Source: Linyphia triangularis (lineage: Eukaryota; Arthropoda; Arachnida; Araneae; Linyphiidae). From it: a DNA stretch of 64,000 nt. The translations under genes were made by a program, and so were the position numbers. A model generated the notes under the pieces. The model ran no database searches and had not been told where the DNA came from. It saw nothing but the letters and a program-made list of their open reading frames with translations. The stretch's first letter is position 1, and the number at the start of each line of letters is the position of its first letter. Where the stretch lies: NCBI GenBank assembly GCA_963978545.1, contig OZ021722.1, positions 10,321,401 through 10,385,400 on the forward strand, read 5' to 3'. Positions 24,882 to 36,702 of this stretch are shown here, in pieces.

Positions 24882-26848
24882 TTTCTGATTGATGGAACTT
24901 CAAGTACAGTCATTCAGGCAGGGTGAATGTGTTTATGCTAATTTCCGCTTCTTTTTTTTCCAGAGAAGTTCCGCTTTTTCTACAATTTTATCATTTTTAG
25001 TTGACTTTATCAAGATTTATCCAACTAAATTTCACTAAAAGCCCCTCATAAAAAAAATTCTGGCTGCACCACTGTTCTGTACACTCATTAGTATACAAAT
25101 ATTTTCTTATTGAAAATATTGCTACGCTGCATATATTTTCCCCTCTTTTTTTTTACATTTTAACTGTATTTGACCAATGTATTCAGGGTAAATTTAGTTC
25201 TCATTTTCTTTTGCACCACTTATGTTTTCATTGTATTTTCAGATCTAATGGCATAAAATGTAAGAATAAACCCTAAATTATAAGCTTAACTCTTGGTTAG
25301 CCGTGCGACCTTTTGTTTTGCGGTTAGTCGTGTGGGGGACAAATGTCCCCCAAATTCAAAATTTTTTGCATACCATTAAATTTGTAACCAAATATCTAAG
25401 TAAGAGGGTATTTTAATTAAGAACTCAACATTAATGAACAGAAGAAGTTTAAAATTAAAAAAATATTAAAATAACTTGAAACTTGGCTTTGATCATGGGC
25501 TGCCTTCTATTGAGAAATTGATAAAAAAAAAAAAAAAATTGTGGGAGACATTTGTCAACCGTGCAACTAACCCAGGTTTGATTTACACAATTTAGAGTAA
25601 ATGCTGATGATGTAAGCACCAAATAAAATACCCTTTTTTTTTTTATTTAATGTAGAATAGAATTAAAACAGAATAGAATGCTTTTCAGAAATTTCAGATT
25701 AGATTATATAGTCAGTAGATTTGGATTTTAAATAATGATTTTAAATAAATTCAATCTCCAAGTGCAATTTAAAAGATATTAAAAGCTCTTTAAAGGTTAC
25801 ATTGCTTTAGTTTTCAATTTTTTGGAAATTAATTTTTTAAATAAAGTCGGTTTTGTCTAATGATGTAAATAATTGTCACCGGGCTGCAGTTTTGGTTCGA
25901 TTTTTTTAATAATCTTAACATTGTAAGCAACAACAAAATAAAGGTAAAAAAAATATGGAGACAATTTGTGGTAAATTAACAAAGTCTAAAAAAAATGTAA
26001 CTATTTTAACAATTCATTGCTGTTGAGTTTATTTTATTAAATCTTTTATATTAACTTCGCTTTTGTATGTTTGTTTGCCGATGGGAGCGGAATCTGTGGA
26101 GGCCTACCCAATCGATCTGAAACTTGGCAGATTGATTCGATGTCAATACCTTCTATCAAATTTCTGGTCTTTTACTGTCGCTAAAAGATCGTTTTTATGG
26201 AATCAACATACCATCATTCAATTGCATTAAAAAAGCATCGAATTAACCATTGTTAAAACTCTTTCCTGTTACCATTTTTTTTTTTTTTTTTTTTTTTTTG
26301 TGATGAATAAATAATAAAATTACTTTAATCAGAATAAATAAAGGATATTTGGATGACGTTCATTTTAAAGAAATAAATTTTTAAACGTAGTTTGCCGCAC
26401 ATTTTGCTTATATAAATGTTTTGTTATCAGCGCTGTGTTAATGAATCTAAAAATTGACGTTACATGTACTGGATTTTTTTTTAAAACTGTTTTTATGGGT
26501 TATTTTTAAGCTATTCTGGCAACATTTTTAAACGCTAAAATATAAACTTTATACACGGACTTAAATTATTTAATTTAAAAACGTTTAAATCAAAACACAC
26601 TTTCCCAACACGTGCTTGACAAGCAAAGGTGTATGTTTTACGTCTAACGATCATTTTTAAAATTAAGGGAAGTCAATAATTTGGGAATTCTTATAAAAAT
26701 AGACATGGGCTTATCATTTTATTATACTAATGACTTATTTAGTTCATCTTTTTCACTTTTAAGAATTTAGTTTTGTATTTATTGAACGCTGGTTTTCTGA
26801 CTTTAGTCTCACTAGAATCGCCATATCCAAATCTGTAAGATGGTGGTA
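24882..26848. other. AT-rich spacer with a hAT-like terminus
   Basis: Near 25040-25074 the sequence ends TTCTGGCTGCACCACTG, whose reverse complement (CAGTGGTGCAGCCAGAA) resembles a hAT TIR; its partner was not found. A roughly 22-nt T run lies at 26278-26299. No genes seen. Confidence 0.35.
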
Positions 26849-28832
26849 CAGTGGAGGATCTAGGATTTTCCTGAGGGGGGGGGGGCGCAACACCTGTGCC
26901 TTAGCCAGGATGAAATCGAATGTTTAAAACAAGTTTTTAAAAAATCAAAAATCTATGCAGTGTTCTAGAAATAAACTTCAAGATAATCCGCATCCATTGA
27001 TTGACCCCCCCCCCCCCCTTTTTCGTCACATCTCTGACTCGCTATCTTAGCGTAAGGGGAAATGCCCAGGTTATACAAAAATTACTTTTCAGTTTAAAAA
27101 AGAAAAAAAAAAACTCCCACTCAAACCCCCCCCCCCCCCTCTTCCCAACTCCTCAAAAAACACCCTTCTATGCTAGATATTTTTATGAACTCCTTTGTTT
27201 CTTTATACTCATGGCAAATAAAACGTTTTTGCAAAGTTTCATGAACGGACCAATTTTTTATTTTTTAATGTCGTATTTTACCTTTCCTTGGATTTTACAT
27301 GTGTTTTCGTTTATAAAAAATAACTGTAACTTTTTTTAGATTAGTTATATCGTTTTGCTTTTTTTTCTTTTGATTCAGCATAAAAAAAGTACTCTAAAAG
27401 CATGTGTCACATGCTTAGATTGCTCCAAAATTAATTTTTCAGCCACAAAACACACTGACCCCCCACCTTGTTTGCTAGGTATTTTTATGGACTCATTTGA
27501 ATATTCATTTTCATGACAAATATAGAACATTTTTGTCAAGTTTGATCTACGAACCAATTTTTTTGTTTTTCTTATGGTCTTGGGTACTATTTTACCAGCT
27601 CTAATATATATATTTGGTGCGATTTTATACATCCATATTTTTTTTTTTTTTTTTTTACTTTCAATCACCCGTATGGTATAAAAGTATTGAATTCGGCAAA
27701 AAAAAAAAAAATCGATTTTATTGCATTTCTACACGTTTTGAAACGTGATGAGTTCAAAAAATTTGTTGTGCTTGTTAGTTATCAGCATAACTCCCAAACC
27801 GGAATGACCTGCGATGTTAAATTTTTATGCACAGGTTATTGATGTCCATGGGACCTGGCATTACGGTTTTCGTCACAATTGCACATGTGCATTAAGTAGC
27901 TGATATTGAAAAAAAAATACGTTTTTCAGTGATTACCAAAAAATGGTTTTAACGATTTTTATTAAAATCGCTATAAAAATGCCTTTAAAGGTGTTCTAAT
28001 CCTTCCCACCTCCGTAGAAACGATTTAATGCGAACGCCCATTAACAACTGTTTCTGCTCTGTTGCACTTAAAAGAAAGGATAATGCTGTGTTTATTGAAA
28101 ATCATATCACAATTTTCACCATTTCAGGGGTGTTTTTTTTAAATAATCGCCAAACTGGGCATTTTTTTAAAATAATGAAAACAAAATAGGTAAATTATAT
28201 CAATCCGTGACAAATTAAAAAAAAATCGCATACTGAAATATTTTGTTCCAATTCTTCAATTATAACTGGAAGAGAAAGATTGTAGGAGGATCATTGTATT
28301 TAAAAAAAATTTAGGAACTTCATTTTGAGTTGCAATATTATTTTACTTCTTTCACGAAACTTTTTAACAAGAATCAGAAATTTCATAAAAAATATGTTTT
28401 GAAAGAATAGGCTTAGAATAAAATTAGAGTAATCTTAGCCTTCTCATTATTACAACGCGGACATTACGCATGTGAGTCAAAATCTCTTCCTCCCACTCGA
28501 CAGAAAAGGGATCGGGTATCAGGGGTCCAAGATATTTTCAAGGTCAAGAGGGTGAAGGTTTAAATACTTGTACAGTCTTCCAACATCCGTTTGTATGGGA
28601 AGAGAGAAGGCTATAAATAGAACCTTGGTACAAAAATAAGCTTTTTTTTTGTTACTTTTTTCGGAAATTAGATGAAGGTTAAAATATAATTGTTGCGTGA
28701 GCTTATTGAAAAAAACTTGGAAAAAAAATATTTTTATTATTATTATTATTTATTTCTGTAAATTGTAAAAAAAAACTTCATCTGAGGGGGGGGGGGGGCG
28801 CTCCCCGCGCCCCCTGGCTGAATCCGCCATTG
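26849..28832. mobile_element. hAT-like element, 1,984 bp, perfect 8-bp TSD TGGTGGTA
   Basis: Left end CAGTGGAGGATCTAGGATTT and right end CCTGGCTGAATCCGCCATTG are imperfect inverted repeats (consensus CAGTGGCGGATCCAG). TGGTGGTA occurs at 26841-26848 and again at 28833-28840. The interior near 28449-28640 (ACGCATGTGAGTCAAAATCT; TCCAAGATATTTTCAAGGTC) matches the element at 31913-34151. A different dispersed repeat occupies about 27340-28120. Poly-C and poly-G runs sit near both ends. The ORFs at 27001-27339 and 27375-27668 are low-complexity artefacts, and no transposase is visible. Confidence 0.92.
27340..28120 (+). repeat. Dispersed repeat family D, copy 1
   Basis: Ordered motifs (GTTATATCGTTTTGC; CAATCACCCGTATG; CAGCATAACTCCCAAAC; a CACATGTGCAT block; TTAACGATTTTTATTAAAATCG) recur at about 38296-38690 in the same orientation and at about 45900-46640 and 49870-50575 inverted. 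Its ends and class are undetermined. Confidence 0.6.
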
Positions 28833-30380
28833 TGGTGGTACGATAATAGAATTCTTGTAAGATACTTAAGTATAAAATAATATAGTTCTAACACTAAACT
28901 TAAAAGAATTAAATTTAAAATAAAGCGCCAAGTAAATTAAGTGTCACGTGCAGTATTAGGCTTACCTTAACCATTTCTGAAGTAAATAGGTAAAAAAAAG
29001 TATAAATAATAAAACAATAAATTAAAAAAAAAAACCTTTAATTATAATTGGAAAATAAAATAAAACAATACATTTTTGTCTTGATTAAATAATATTGACT
29101 AATTATTTAGTACAATAAATAAAAAAAAAAAACCTTTAATTATAATTGGAAAATAAAATGCCTTATTCATAATTAATAAAAAGTTTTGATCAAATCACTA
29201 CTATAGCATTATTGCAATTCTACAGAATTTGTAAGAACTTACATTTCCGACCAAGACGCTATCGCTAGATTAGGACAAGAAGTTTCCCTTTCTTCTCTCC
29301 ATAAGATCTTAAAACAGCTCAGGGATGGGAACAAAAATGTCCCCTTTTTTGGTTGAACTTGAATTGAGACAAAGCAAAACAAACTTGAAGGGTCATACTA
29401 TCCCCTCCCTTGCATGGGATGTGACATTGCACCATATCACATATGTGAGTTGCAAATTACTAAAATGCCTCTACGGGGTGGAAGTGAATGGAATGGTTAT
29501 TCTTGCTTGAGGTGGAGTGTGCGTACGATGTCAAGACTTAGATTGTTTGCCTATTCAATTGGTATGGCAATGGACAGTAATATATAACCGTGATAAGATT
29601 TTTTTAATGTTACTATTTATTTTACAAAATGTAATATATCATTAATATGTTTGAATATTTATTTTTTATTTATATTATTTTTTAACTATATTTTACTTTG
29701 ACCGAATAATCAGAAGTAATGATTTATCCTGCACACTCATATTTGGTATTTTATGCAATTATCAACGTAACTCTCAATTTAATACCATCAGTATATGAAT
29801 AGATCAGATAGTCAGATTATAATAAAATATTTAATTCTTATAAAAATAAACTGATTTTACTGGATTAACTAATTGTATCTGCACCCTTTCATATGTAAAA
29901 TCCTAAAAGCCCTTTGATAATGCCAAACAAAATTACTTTCTTAAATTATAAAAATATAATTTATCCTTAGCAGTTTAAAGTGAGTTCCATATAGTTTTTA
30001 ACTTCTTTTAAAAATACTGAGGATCATAGCCAAACACGTTTTTAAATATTGCTATGCTCCAATCTCACTCACAAGAGGCAATATACTCGCCTACTATGTG
30101 AAAAGTCGGAGGATCGAGCAATACTTGGCTCTTTGTAGTCTGTTTTCAAATTGAGTAAACACTTTAGAAATTTTGACTAGTAATCTTGCGTTGATTGTTG
30201 AGCTACTTTCTGATAGTTTTCCGAGGTTTCTCTTATCTAAGATGCATATGAAGTCCATTTTTCCCTTGAAAGACCATCTGGTAAATGTTGTCTGCTTGAT
30301 AAACAAACTAATCAGAATCTAACGTTGTCCCGGTGCAGTATCTAGTAGCACTTGTGCCTGGAAATATCCGATACAACCAC
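28833..30380. other. AT-rich spacer with dispersed repeats
   Basis: A roughly 35-bp direct duplication (AACCTTTAATTATAATTGGA) occurs at about 29032 and 29131. The segment 29575-30055 is homologous to 37885-38300 (AAATAAACTGATTTTACTGG; TCTGCACCCTTTCATAT; CATAGCCAAACACGTTTTT). No gene recognised. Confidence 0.5.
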
Positions 30381-31052
30381 CAGGGCTGCCACAGGCGACT
30401 AAAAAGGCTACTAAAGCGACTATTTTAGTGGCCAGGCGACTATGGCGACTATTTCAATGAAAAAAGGGCCTAAAGCGACTATTTTTAACAAAACCTTCAA
30501 CTATTTTTGGACTGAGGCGACTATTTTTTAAGAATTTGGATACTGTCCGATGGTAGCACGAAAAAAAATCGGCACTAAAGGTACTAACATTTTTCTCAAA
30601 ACTGTGATTTTTTTTTTTTAAGGTAGGAGAGAGCAAATACTACCGAAATAGTTCTTCATATTCGCGGGTACAGTGGTCATTTTGCTAGTTCGACGCGAGA
30701 TGGTTGTTTTTGACGACAACCGCGATCATTTTCACCTGCCTGTTGTTCCAATGTTTTATCTTTCGCCGTGCAAGGCGCAAGAACATGCACTGTTATATTC
30801 TGAAATATCAAATTATTTCGCTTTATTTATTCTACTTAACAAAAATGAATTTGTGGACAGCGCCCGAAAGAAAATGCTATCAGTATGGACAGAATTGATG
30901 TTATATAGACGTTATGTCCGAGATTACTGACGATTTCGCCGTGTAGATCAATCAATGCAGAATTATTAGAATTTCCATGTTGTAGCTAAATTTATAAATA
31001 ATAAAATAATTTAAATTTTAAGGCAATTTAATTACTTTGAATGTAGCTTAAA

Positions 31053-34000
31053 CAGGATGGCGACAGAATCGGGAATTCAGGCAAATGTCAAGGTATTTCG
31101 TAAAATTACTCTTTAGTCAAGGAATTTTGAAATTTTTGAGTTTCCCTTCTCGCATTTCCCGTGCGGGTGCGGACATCTATCCCGGCTCGCGTCACAAGAA
31201 GTGGATGCCGTGTCGGCGGTGTTTTGAATAATACAGGCTTTTTCATGTGCTTTTTCGTAAGTCTCTCAATATCTGGCTAGTTGGCCGATTTGGGAGTACA
31301 AAGTTTTCGACCTTTTCCTACACGCAGCAGCTGAGCCAAACTGGCCAATCCCCTGTCCTCGGCCCACAATCGCATGTTCATGTTCAGTGTTTTTTTTTTT
31401 TTCTTCTTTTTTTTTTAACTTTCTGAAATCCCTGTTATTCTTGGAACAATTATTTACACATTATTTCTGTTAGATTTTTGGCTATCTTATAGCTTCGCGA
31501 CCGTCGCCGCAATATTGTTAAAAAAATCCTCAAACTTAAATCTGACTTCATCCTTTACAGACATGATTGCTTTTCTTCTTGACTTGTGTTTTTTGACAAT
31601 AGAATATATTAGAACCCTAAATTCCTTAATATTTCAAATTGATTCCATCATATTTTTTTATTAACCCTTTACAGCACTGTTAAAGATGTGCAACAAATCT
31701 ATAGGCATTAATAAGCAAAAAGGGTTAGATCCTGAACTTGATTATTATTATTATTATTTTACTTTAATTTTGACATTTTACTAAACATAATTAACTGAAA
31801 GTGATATATGTTTTTGATTTATATGTTTAATATAAATCAAACAGAGAATTGAAACATCCTCCTCCCCCTCCAAAAAATAAAAAATTTGAGTGTGCTACTG
31901 CATACATTCAGGCAGTGGCGGATCCAGGATTTTCCTGAGGGAGGGGCGCAACAATTTGCCGTGCCTTAGTCAGGATGAAATTGAATATTTAAAAAAAGTT
32001 TTTTTTAAAGAAATCCAAGTAGTGTTCAAAAAATATATTTCAAGATCATCCATATCCATCGATTGACCCCCCCCCCCCCCATCTCATTCATCACATCTCC
32101 GACTTGATAGCTTAGCGTAGGTGGTTAACATTGTCCTTTTGTTTTTTCATCAACTTTTTTATTTAATAAAAAAATTGAAAAATTGTATTCAAAATGTACC
32201 GTACATATTGAACATTTTAGCAAGCTACATTTCCGGAGGTATCGATTATACTGAAGAAATTACAATGAAAGCGGGAACTTACTACTTCTATTTGTGACTA
32301 ACTAAGTATAAACCTTACATTATACTTGCATCAAACTGGGAAATCAGTAATTGTACATCAAAATTTAACCTATTCATAAAATATTAATGCAGTGAGCTTA
32401 ATAAGTAAAAATACGTAGTTTTACTGGATAATCCATAGCTACTCGAGTATTCTAAAGTATATAAGGAAAAATTGTTTTCCAAAGAGAATGTTTTACTAAT
32501 AATTATAAGTAATATTTTTAATAAGGGAGATAATACTTTTTACAAAACTGTTTGCAAGTCTATTTCTTGTAAAAAAAATTGGCATACCTTTCCACTGTGG
32601 TGTTGCAAAGGAAGATTTTTAATCTGAACTCAAACATGGCACTTATTTACAAGCCGAAACACAAGCACGAGCTAGAGCTGGACGAGTTCTTATGCAGTTT
32701 ATAAACAACCTTCTTCCTTTCTATCAAAACTTTAAAGTTTAGCCAATTACCATGTCCAGCTGAATGAAGGTAGCAATTTCCGAGGAGGGAGATTAACCCA
32801 AATGGTCAACCTCTCCTCCTCCTCCCCCCCCCCCCCTAGTTAGCGTTGAACATTACGCATGTGAGAGTCAAAATCTCTTCCTCTCAGACGATAGAAAAAG
32901 GTATCTTTGGTCCTGAAGGACGGGAAGAATATTTATTGTTAATTCGATCCCAGGAAACTTTTAACAGAAAGGGATGTGTTTTGAAGTGTCGTGAAGATGT
33001 CTTCAAGATCAAGGGGGTGGAGGTTTGAATGCTTGTACAGTCTTTCAACGTCCGTTTGAATGAGAAGGGGGAAGGCTATAAAAAGAACTTTGATTGAAAA
33101 ATAAGTTTTTTGTTTTTCTGTTTTTTTCGGAAATTAGATGAAGGTCGAAATATGTTTGTAACGTGAACTTATTTAAAAAAATATATAGACTCAAGCTGAG
33201 GGAAGGGCGCGCGCCCCCCGGCTGGATCCGCCATTGTTATGCCGTAAGCATTATAATTACTTATAAAGTGCAATATTTCTTGCATTACTTCTGCAATAAC
33301 GAAAAAAAAAAAAAAAAGAATTTGAAAGTATGTCCAGGTGAATATTTGTACAAAACTTTTCAAATTATCGTAAAAAACATACACATTTATTTTGTTAATT
33401 CATTCGTTTAATTTCGTACAGGGTTTGAAAGCGATATTTTTTTAAATAATTATTTCTGCTACTGTAGTGCTACTTTACACAGATAATACTACTTACAAAA
33501 TTGTTTATAAATCTATTTTATGTAAAAAAACAAACAATTGGCATACCTTTCCAGTGTGGTACAAGAGAGGATTGTTAATCGAAATTCAAATATGACGCTT
33601 ATTTACAAGCCGAAGCAGAAATTAGAGCTGGACGAGTTCTTATGCAGTTAATAAATAACCTTCCTCTTCCTTTCTTTCAAAAGTTTTAAGTTTAGCCTAT
33701 TACCATGTCCAGTTGAATGGTCCAGTTGAATGGGGGTGGCCATTTTCGATAATAGTCCAACCTCTCATTATTTTTTTTTCCCTGGTTGGCGTTGGACATT
33801 ACGCATGTGAGTCAAAATCTCTCCCTCCCACTCGACAGAAAAGGAATCGGGGTATCAGGGGTCCAAGATATCTTCAAGGTCAAGAGGGTGGAGGTTTGAA
33901 TACTTGTACAGTCTTCCAACATCCGTTTGAATGGGAAGAGAGAAGGCTATAAATAGAACCTTGGTACAAAAATAAGCTTTTTTTTGTTGCTTTTTTCGGA

Positions 34001-34945
34001 AATTAGATGAAGGTTAAAATATAATTGTTGCGTGAACTTATTGAAAAAAAAATAATTTATTATTAATATTTATTTCTGTAAATTGTAAAAAAAGACTCCA
34101 CCTGAGGAGGGGGCGCGCGCCCCCCGCGCCCCCTGGCTGGATCCGCCATTGCATTCAGGCAAAGGGTCATGGAATTTTTAAAAAAGTCCATGCATCTTTT
34201 TCCCCTGCCGAATGCTATGCTTCTCATGTTTCATGAAAACGATTTTTTGCCTCATTTAATATATACTTTAGTGGTTTAAGATATTTTTGTTGTACAAAAT
34301 TTTATTTCCATATATTTATGAGTAATTGATTTTTATAAGAAGCTGTTAATTTCAAGCCTTTCTTTTTCAAAATCCGAAAGACATAATTTTTTATGAAATA
34401 TTATACCTAGAGAAATTTGTGACTGAATAGCAAAATGCTGATTATTTAAGTTTCATGCTCATGCATGCCCAAGTTTAGTAAATATGTGGAACACTGTTTA
34501 AAATTTATGTTATGAACAGGATACAGCCTATGATATATATTAAAGAAAACATGATTTATTTGTTTTATTTTTTAAATTAAAAGAAAAGTATTGTGCTAGT
34601 TTCTTTTCTTTGAAGTTAGCAAGTATGGGTGTAGTTTGTAATTTTTTTATGTTAATTTTGTATTTTTTTTTATATTAATGTTTTCCTTTTTTTTCCTTCC
34701 CCCCCCCCCCCCCTCCCATGCTCTAAAGATGCTTGTTTTGATTTTTAGCAGAAATTCATATTTTGGTGCAATTATACTTTGATAAGTAAATGTAATTGTA
34801 AATAGTCAAATTTATATATTTTTAAACTGGTCATATTTTCTTCGTTTTTTTAATGATAACGTTGACAGAGATGCACATCAGGGAAGTTTCTGGAAATAAG
34901 GGAAATGTTGAGGAATTTTGTTTCTCAAATTCTGTAGCTATCCTG
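31053..34945. mobile_element. Middle nested element (CAGGATGGCGACAGAAT TIRs, TTAAA TSD)
   Basis: Left end CAGGATGGCGACAGAATC; the reverse complement of the right end is CAGGATAGCTACAGAAT. TTAAA occurs at 31048-31052 and 34946-34950. The TIR resembles that of the 400-bp GTGGCCAC MITEs (CAGAGTGGCCACAGAACC), so this may be a larger relative. It encloses the hAT-like element at 31913-34151; without that it is about 1.65 kb. No transposase ORF was seen. Confidence 0.75.
31913..34151. mobile_element. Inner hAT-like element, 2,239 bp, TSD CATTCAGG, with internal 3' duplication
   Basis: Starts CAGTGGCGGATCCAGGATTT and ends CTGGCTGGATCCGCCATTG. CATTCAGG is present at 31905-31912 and 34152-34159. A second, internal right terminus (GGCTGGATCCGCCATTG) ends at about 33235. 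The segments 32580-33235 and 33540-34151 are copies of one another (GAGCTGGACGAGTTCTTATG; TACGCATGTGAG; GAAGGCTATAAA), so the 3' third is tandemly duplicated. ORFs at 32846, 33163 and 33713 are artefacts of this shared non-coding sequence. Confidence 0.9.
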
Positions 34946-35762
34946 TTAAAAATTTAAAAACTGGTCTTAATTAAATTCGCCTGTCACTGTTAATATATAG
35001 TATAATTGTTTAAACATAAAACTTTTTTTTTCTGTCAAAAAGTTGTTTTACTTTGAAAATTAAAAAAATAAATAAAATATATATCTTGTTTTACCATCGA
35101 TTTTTACCGTCGCTTTTGCGTGAAGTTTAGCTTTTTTTGCTTAGGTGCTGTTTGGGAGTACGGTTGAGTTGTCAACTTCCATCGCATTATGCAAATACGA
35201 TAACGCCCCCCCCCCCCCTCCTCCCAAGACACATGCTTTTTACCGTATGGGATGTTATGTATTAGACACTATTTTGAATTGAAAGAAGAGTGTCTCTGGG
35301 TTTTCGTGTTTATGTAAATCAACAGTTTTATTCTGATCTTGATGATAACTTAAAACCTTTAAAGCAAAAGGAAGGTCTTTACCGACTCAAAAAAACAATC
35401 GTTATGAAAAGTGAGGCTACTATTTTCAACGTCTGAGACTACTATTTTCAATGTTTGAGACTACTATTTTGGCTACTATTTTTAACATCTGAGGCTACTA
35501 AAGCAACTATTTTCAAAGCTTACAATCAGTGGCAGCCCTGAACCACATTTTTATTGCTACTAGAAGAATATCAAGTAATTTAACATATAATTGTAAAACT
35601 AGTTAGCTTAGATTGCAAATTTGTAAATAGTGCGCATTAGCAGCTTTTGGCAGTTTCCATTTGCTCTGTTAAATAAAAGCCAAAATTGTTTTGTTTGAAT
35701 TAATAATTTAAATATAAATGATTGAAATATTAGGAAAACTATACTGATGACTTGAAAATAAT

Positions 35763-36702
35763 TTAACACGTTCACGCCGGCGCAGGGCCCGATTTAGAAT
35801 TTTTTTTTACTGTAGGCCCAACATTCAGAGAAGGGTCCCAATAGCAAATATTTATTTCCTTACGTCACAATATTACCAGATCAAGCTACATTCGTTAAGA
35901 CTAACTTTTTGCAGTTAAAACTCATAGTTTACTTTCACACGATTTTTTTGTTATAATTAGTATGATCTTGATTTCCTCAAAACATTTGAATTAATCAAGA
36001 CCCCCCCCCCCCCATGAGTACTGATTTTAAAAGCACACTTTCCTGTATTTACATTTTACCACAGGATCCACAAATTATATAATAATGAAGATTACTTAAT
36101 TTTATAACAATAATTGTAAATAATACAAAGTAACCTTTCCACGATCTCGCCAAAAAGGAGGGCCAAAAATATAAAATAAGAAAATCCACGGAAGAGCCTG
36201 CAAACCAACCAATCACAAAGACTCTTTCCTTTCATAATATAAGAAGTTGTATATGGTTGGTTGGTTGGTGAACATCTCTTTAAAAGAGGGGAGAGAAAGA
36301 GAACAACGGCGTAAAGCCCTTGTCTCCGTGTACATATGAAGTTGTATATGATTGGCTGAACCGGAAAGATTTGCTTAATAAGGTTTTATTAAGTTAGTCT
36401 ATCTAACTTAACTCTCTGTGAATATAGAAAATATGGAATTTGCGGTTTTGTAACTAAAAATATTTTTTTTTATTTTTGTTCATTATTTCCCATAAAAAGA
36501 CCATTATATTTAAAATTTTCAGAAAACTTTCAAAATTTGGGGGCCCCTAGGCCCGGGCCTAATGGTAAATCAGGCCCTGTTCCGGCGCGTACCACCGGTG
36601 GCCCGCACTAGATTGTCTCATCGTACCACCGGTGGTACGCGCCGCCCGATGAGACAGTCTAGTGCGGGCCACCGGTGGTACGCGCCGGCGTGAACGTGTT
36701 AA
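35763..36702. mobile_element. GC-rich 135-bp foldback element with TTAA ends, split by a hAT insertion
   Basis: TTAA at 35763-35766 and 36699-36702 bounds a near-perfect inverted repeat. The left arm is 35763-35782 plus 36588-36623, the right arm 36647-36702, 56 bp each with one mismatch (GATTGTC against GACTGTC). The 23-bp loop contains the palindrome TACCACCGGTGGTA. The arms carry ACACGTTCACGCCGGCG and CACCGGTGGCCCGCACTAG. TTAA targets suggest a piggyBac-like MITE, but the terminal bases (CACGTT) are not the usual piggyBac ones. The minus-strand ORF across it is spurious. Confidence 0.88.
35783..36579. mobile_element. hAT-like MITE (CAGGGCCCGATTTAG TIR), 797 bp
   Basis: Left CAGGGCCCGATTTAGAA; right end TAAATCAGGCCCTG. 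It is flanked by CGCCGGCG (35775-35782) and TTCCGGCG (36580-36587), 6 of 8 bases matching. A second copy in inverted orientation lies at 51101-52018, sharing GTGTGAAAG/CTTTCACAC, the CCTTTCCAC(G/T)-region motifs and GGGCCCCTAGGCCCGGGCC-like ends. No coding capacity. Confidence 0.87.

Larger units (their letters stand above)
30381..35540. mobile_element. Outer hAT-like element (CAGGGCTGCCAC TIRs), interrupted by nested insertions
   Basis: CAGGGCTGCCACAGGCGACT at left and CAGTGGCAGCCCTG at right are inverted ends. AACCAC flanks both sides (30375-30380, 35541-35546), 6 bp of TSD. Both subterminal regions are full of GGCGACTATTT / GGCTACTATTTTTAAC motifs. Removing the inner 31053-34945 element leaves about 1.26 kb. 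A short open stretch at 30673-30930 lies inside it; it could be a relic of transposase but shows no motif I can name. Confidence 0.75.

Noticed and set aside
27001..27339. 112-residue ORF beginning with Pro-rich sequence
   Set aside because: It arises from poly-C and poly-A runs inside a TSD-bounded hAT-like element.
30673..30930. 85-residue ORF as a transposase exon of the outer hAT-like element
   Set aside because: It lies inside the element but shows no BED finger, RNase-H-like or dimerisation motif that I can identify.
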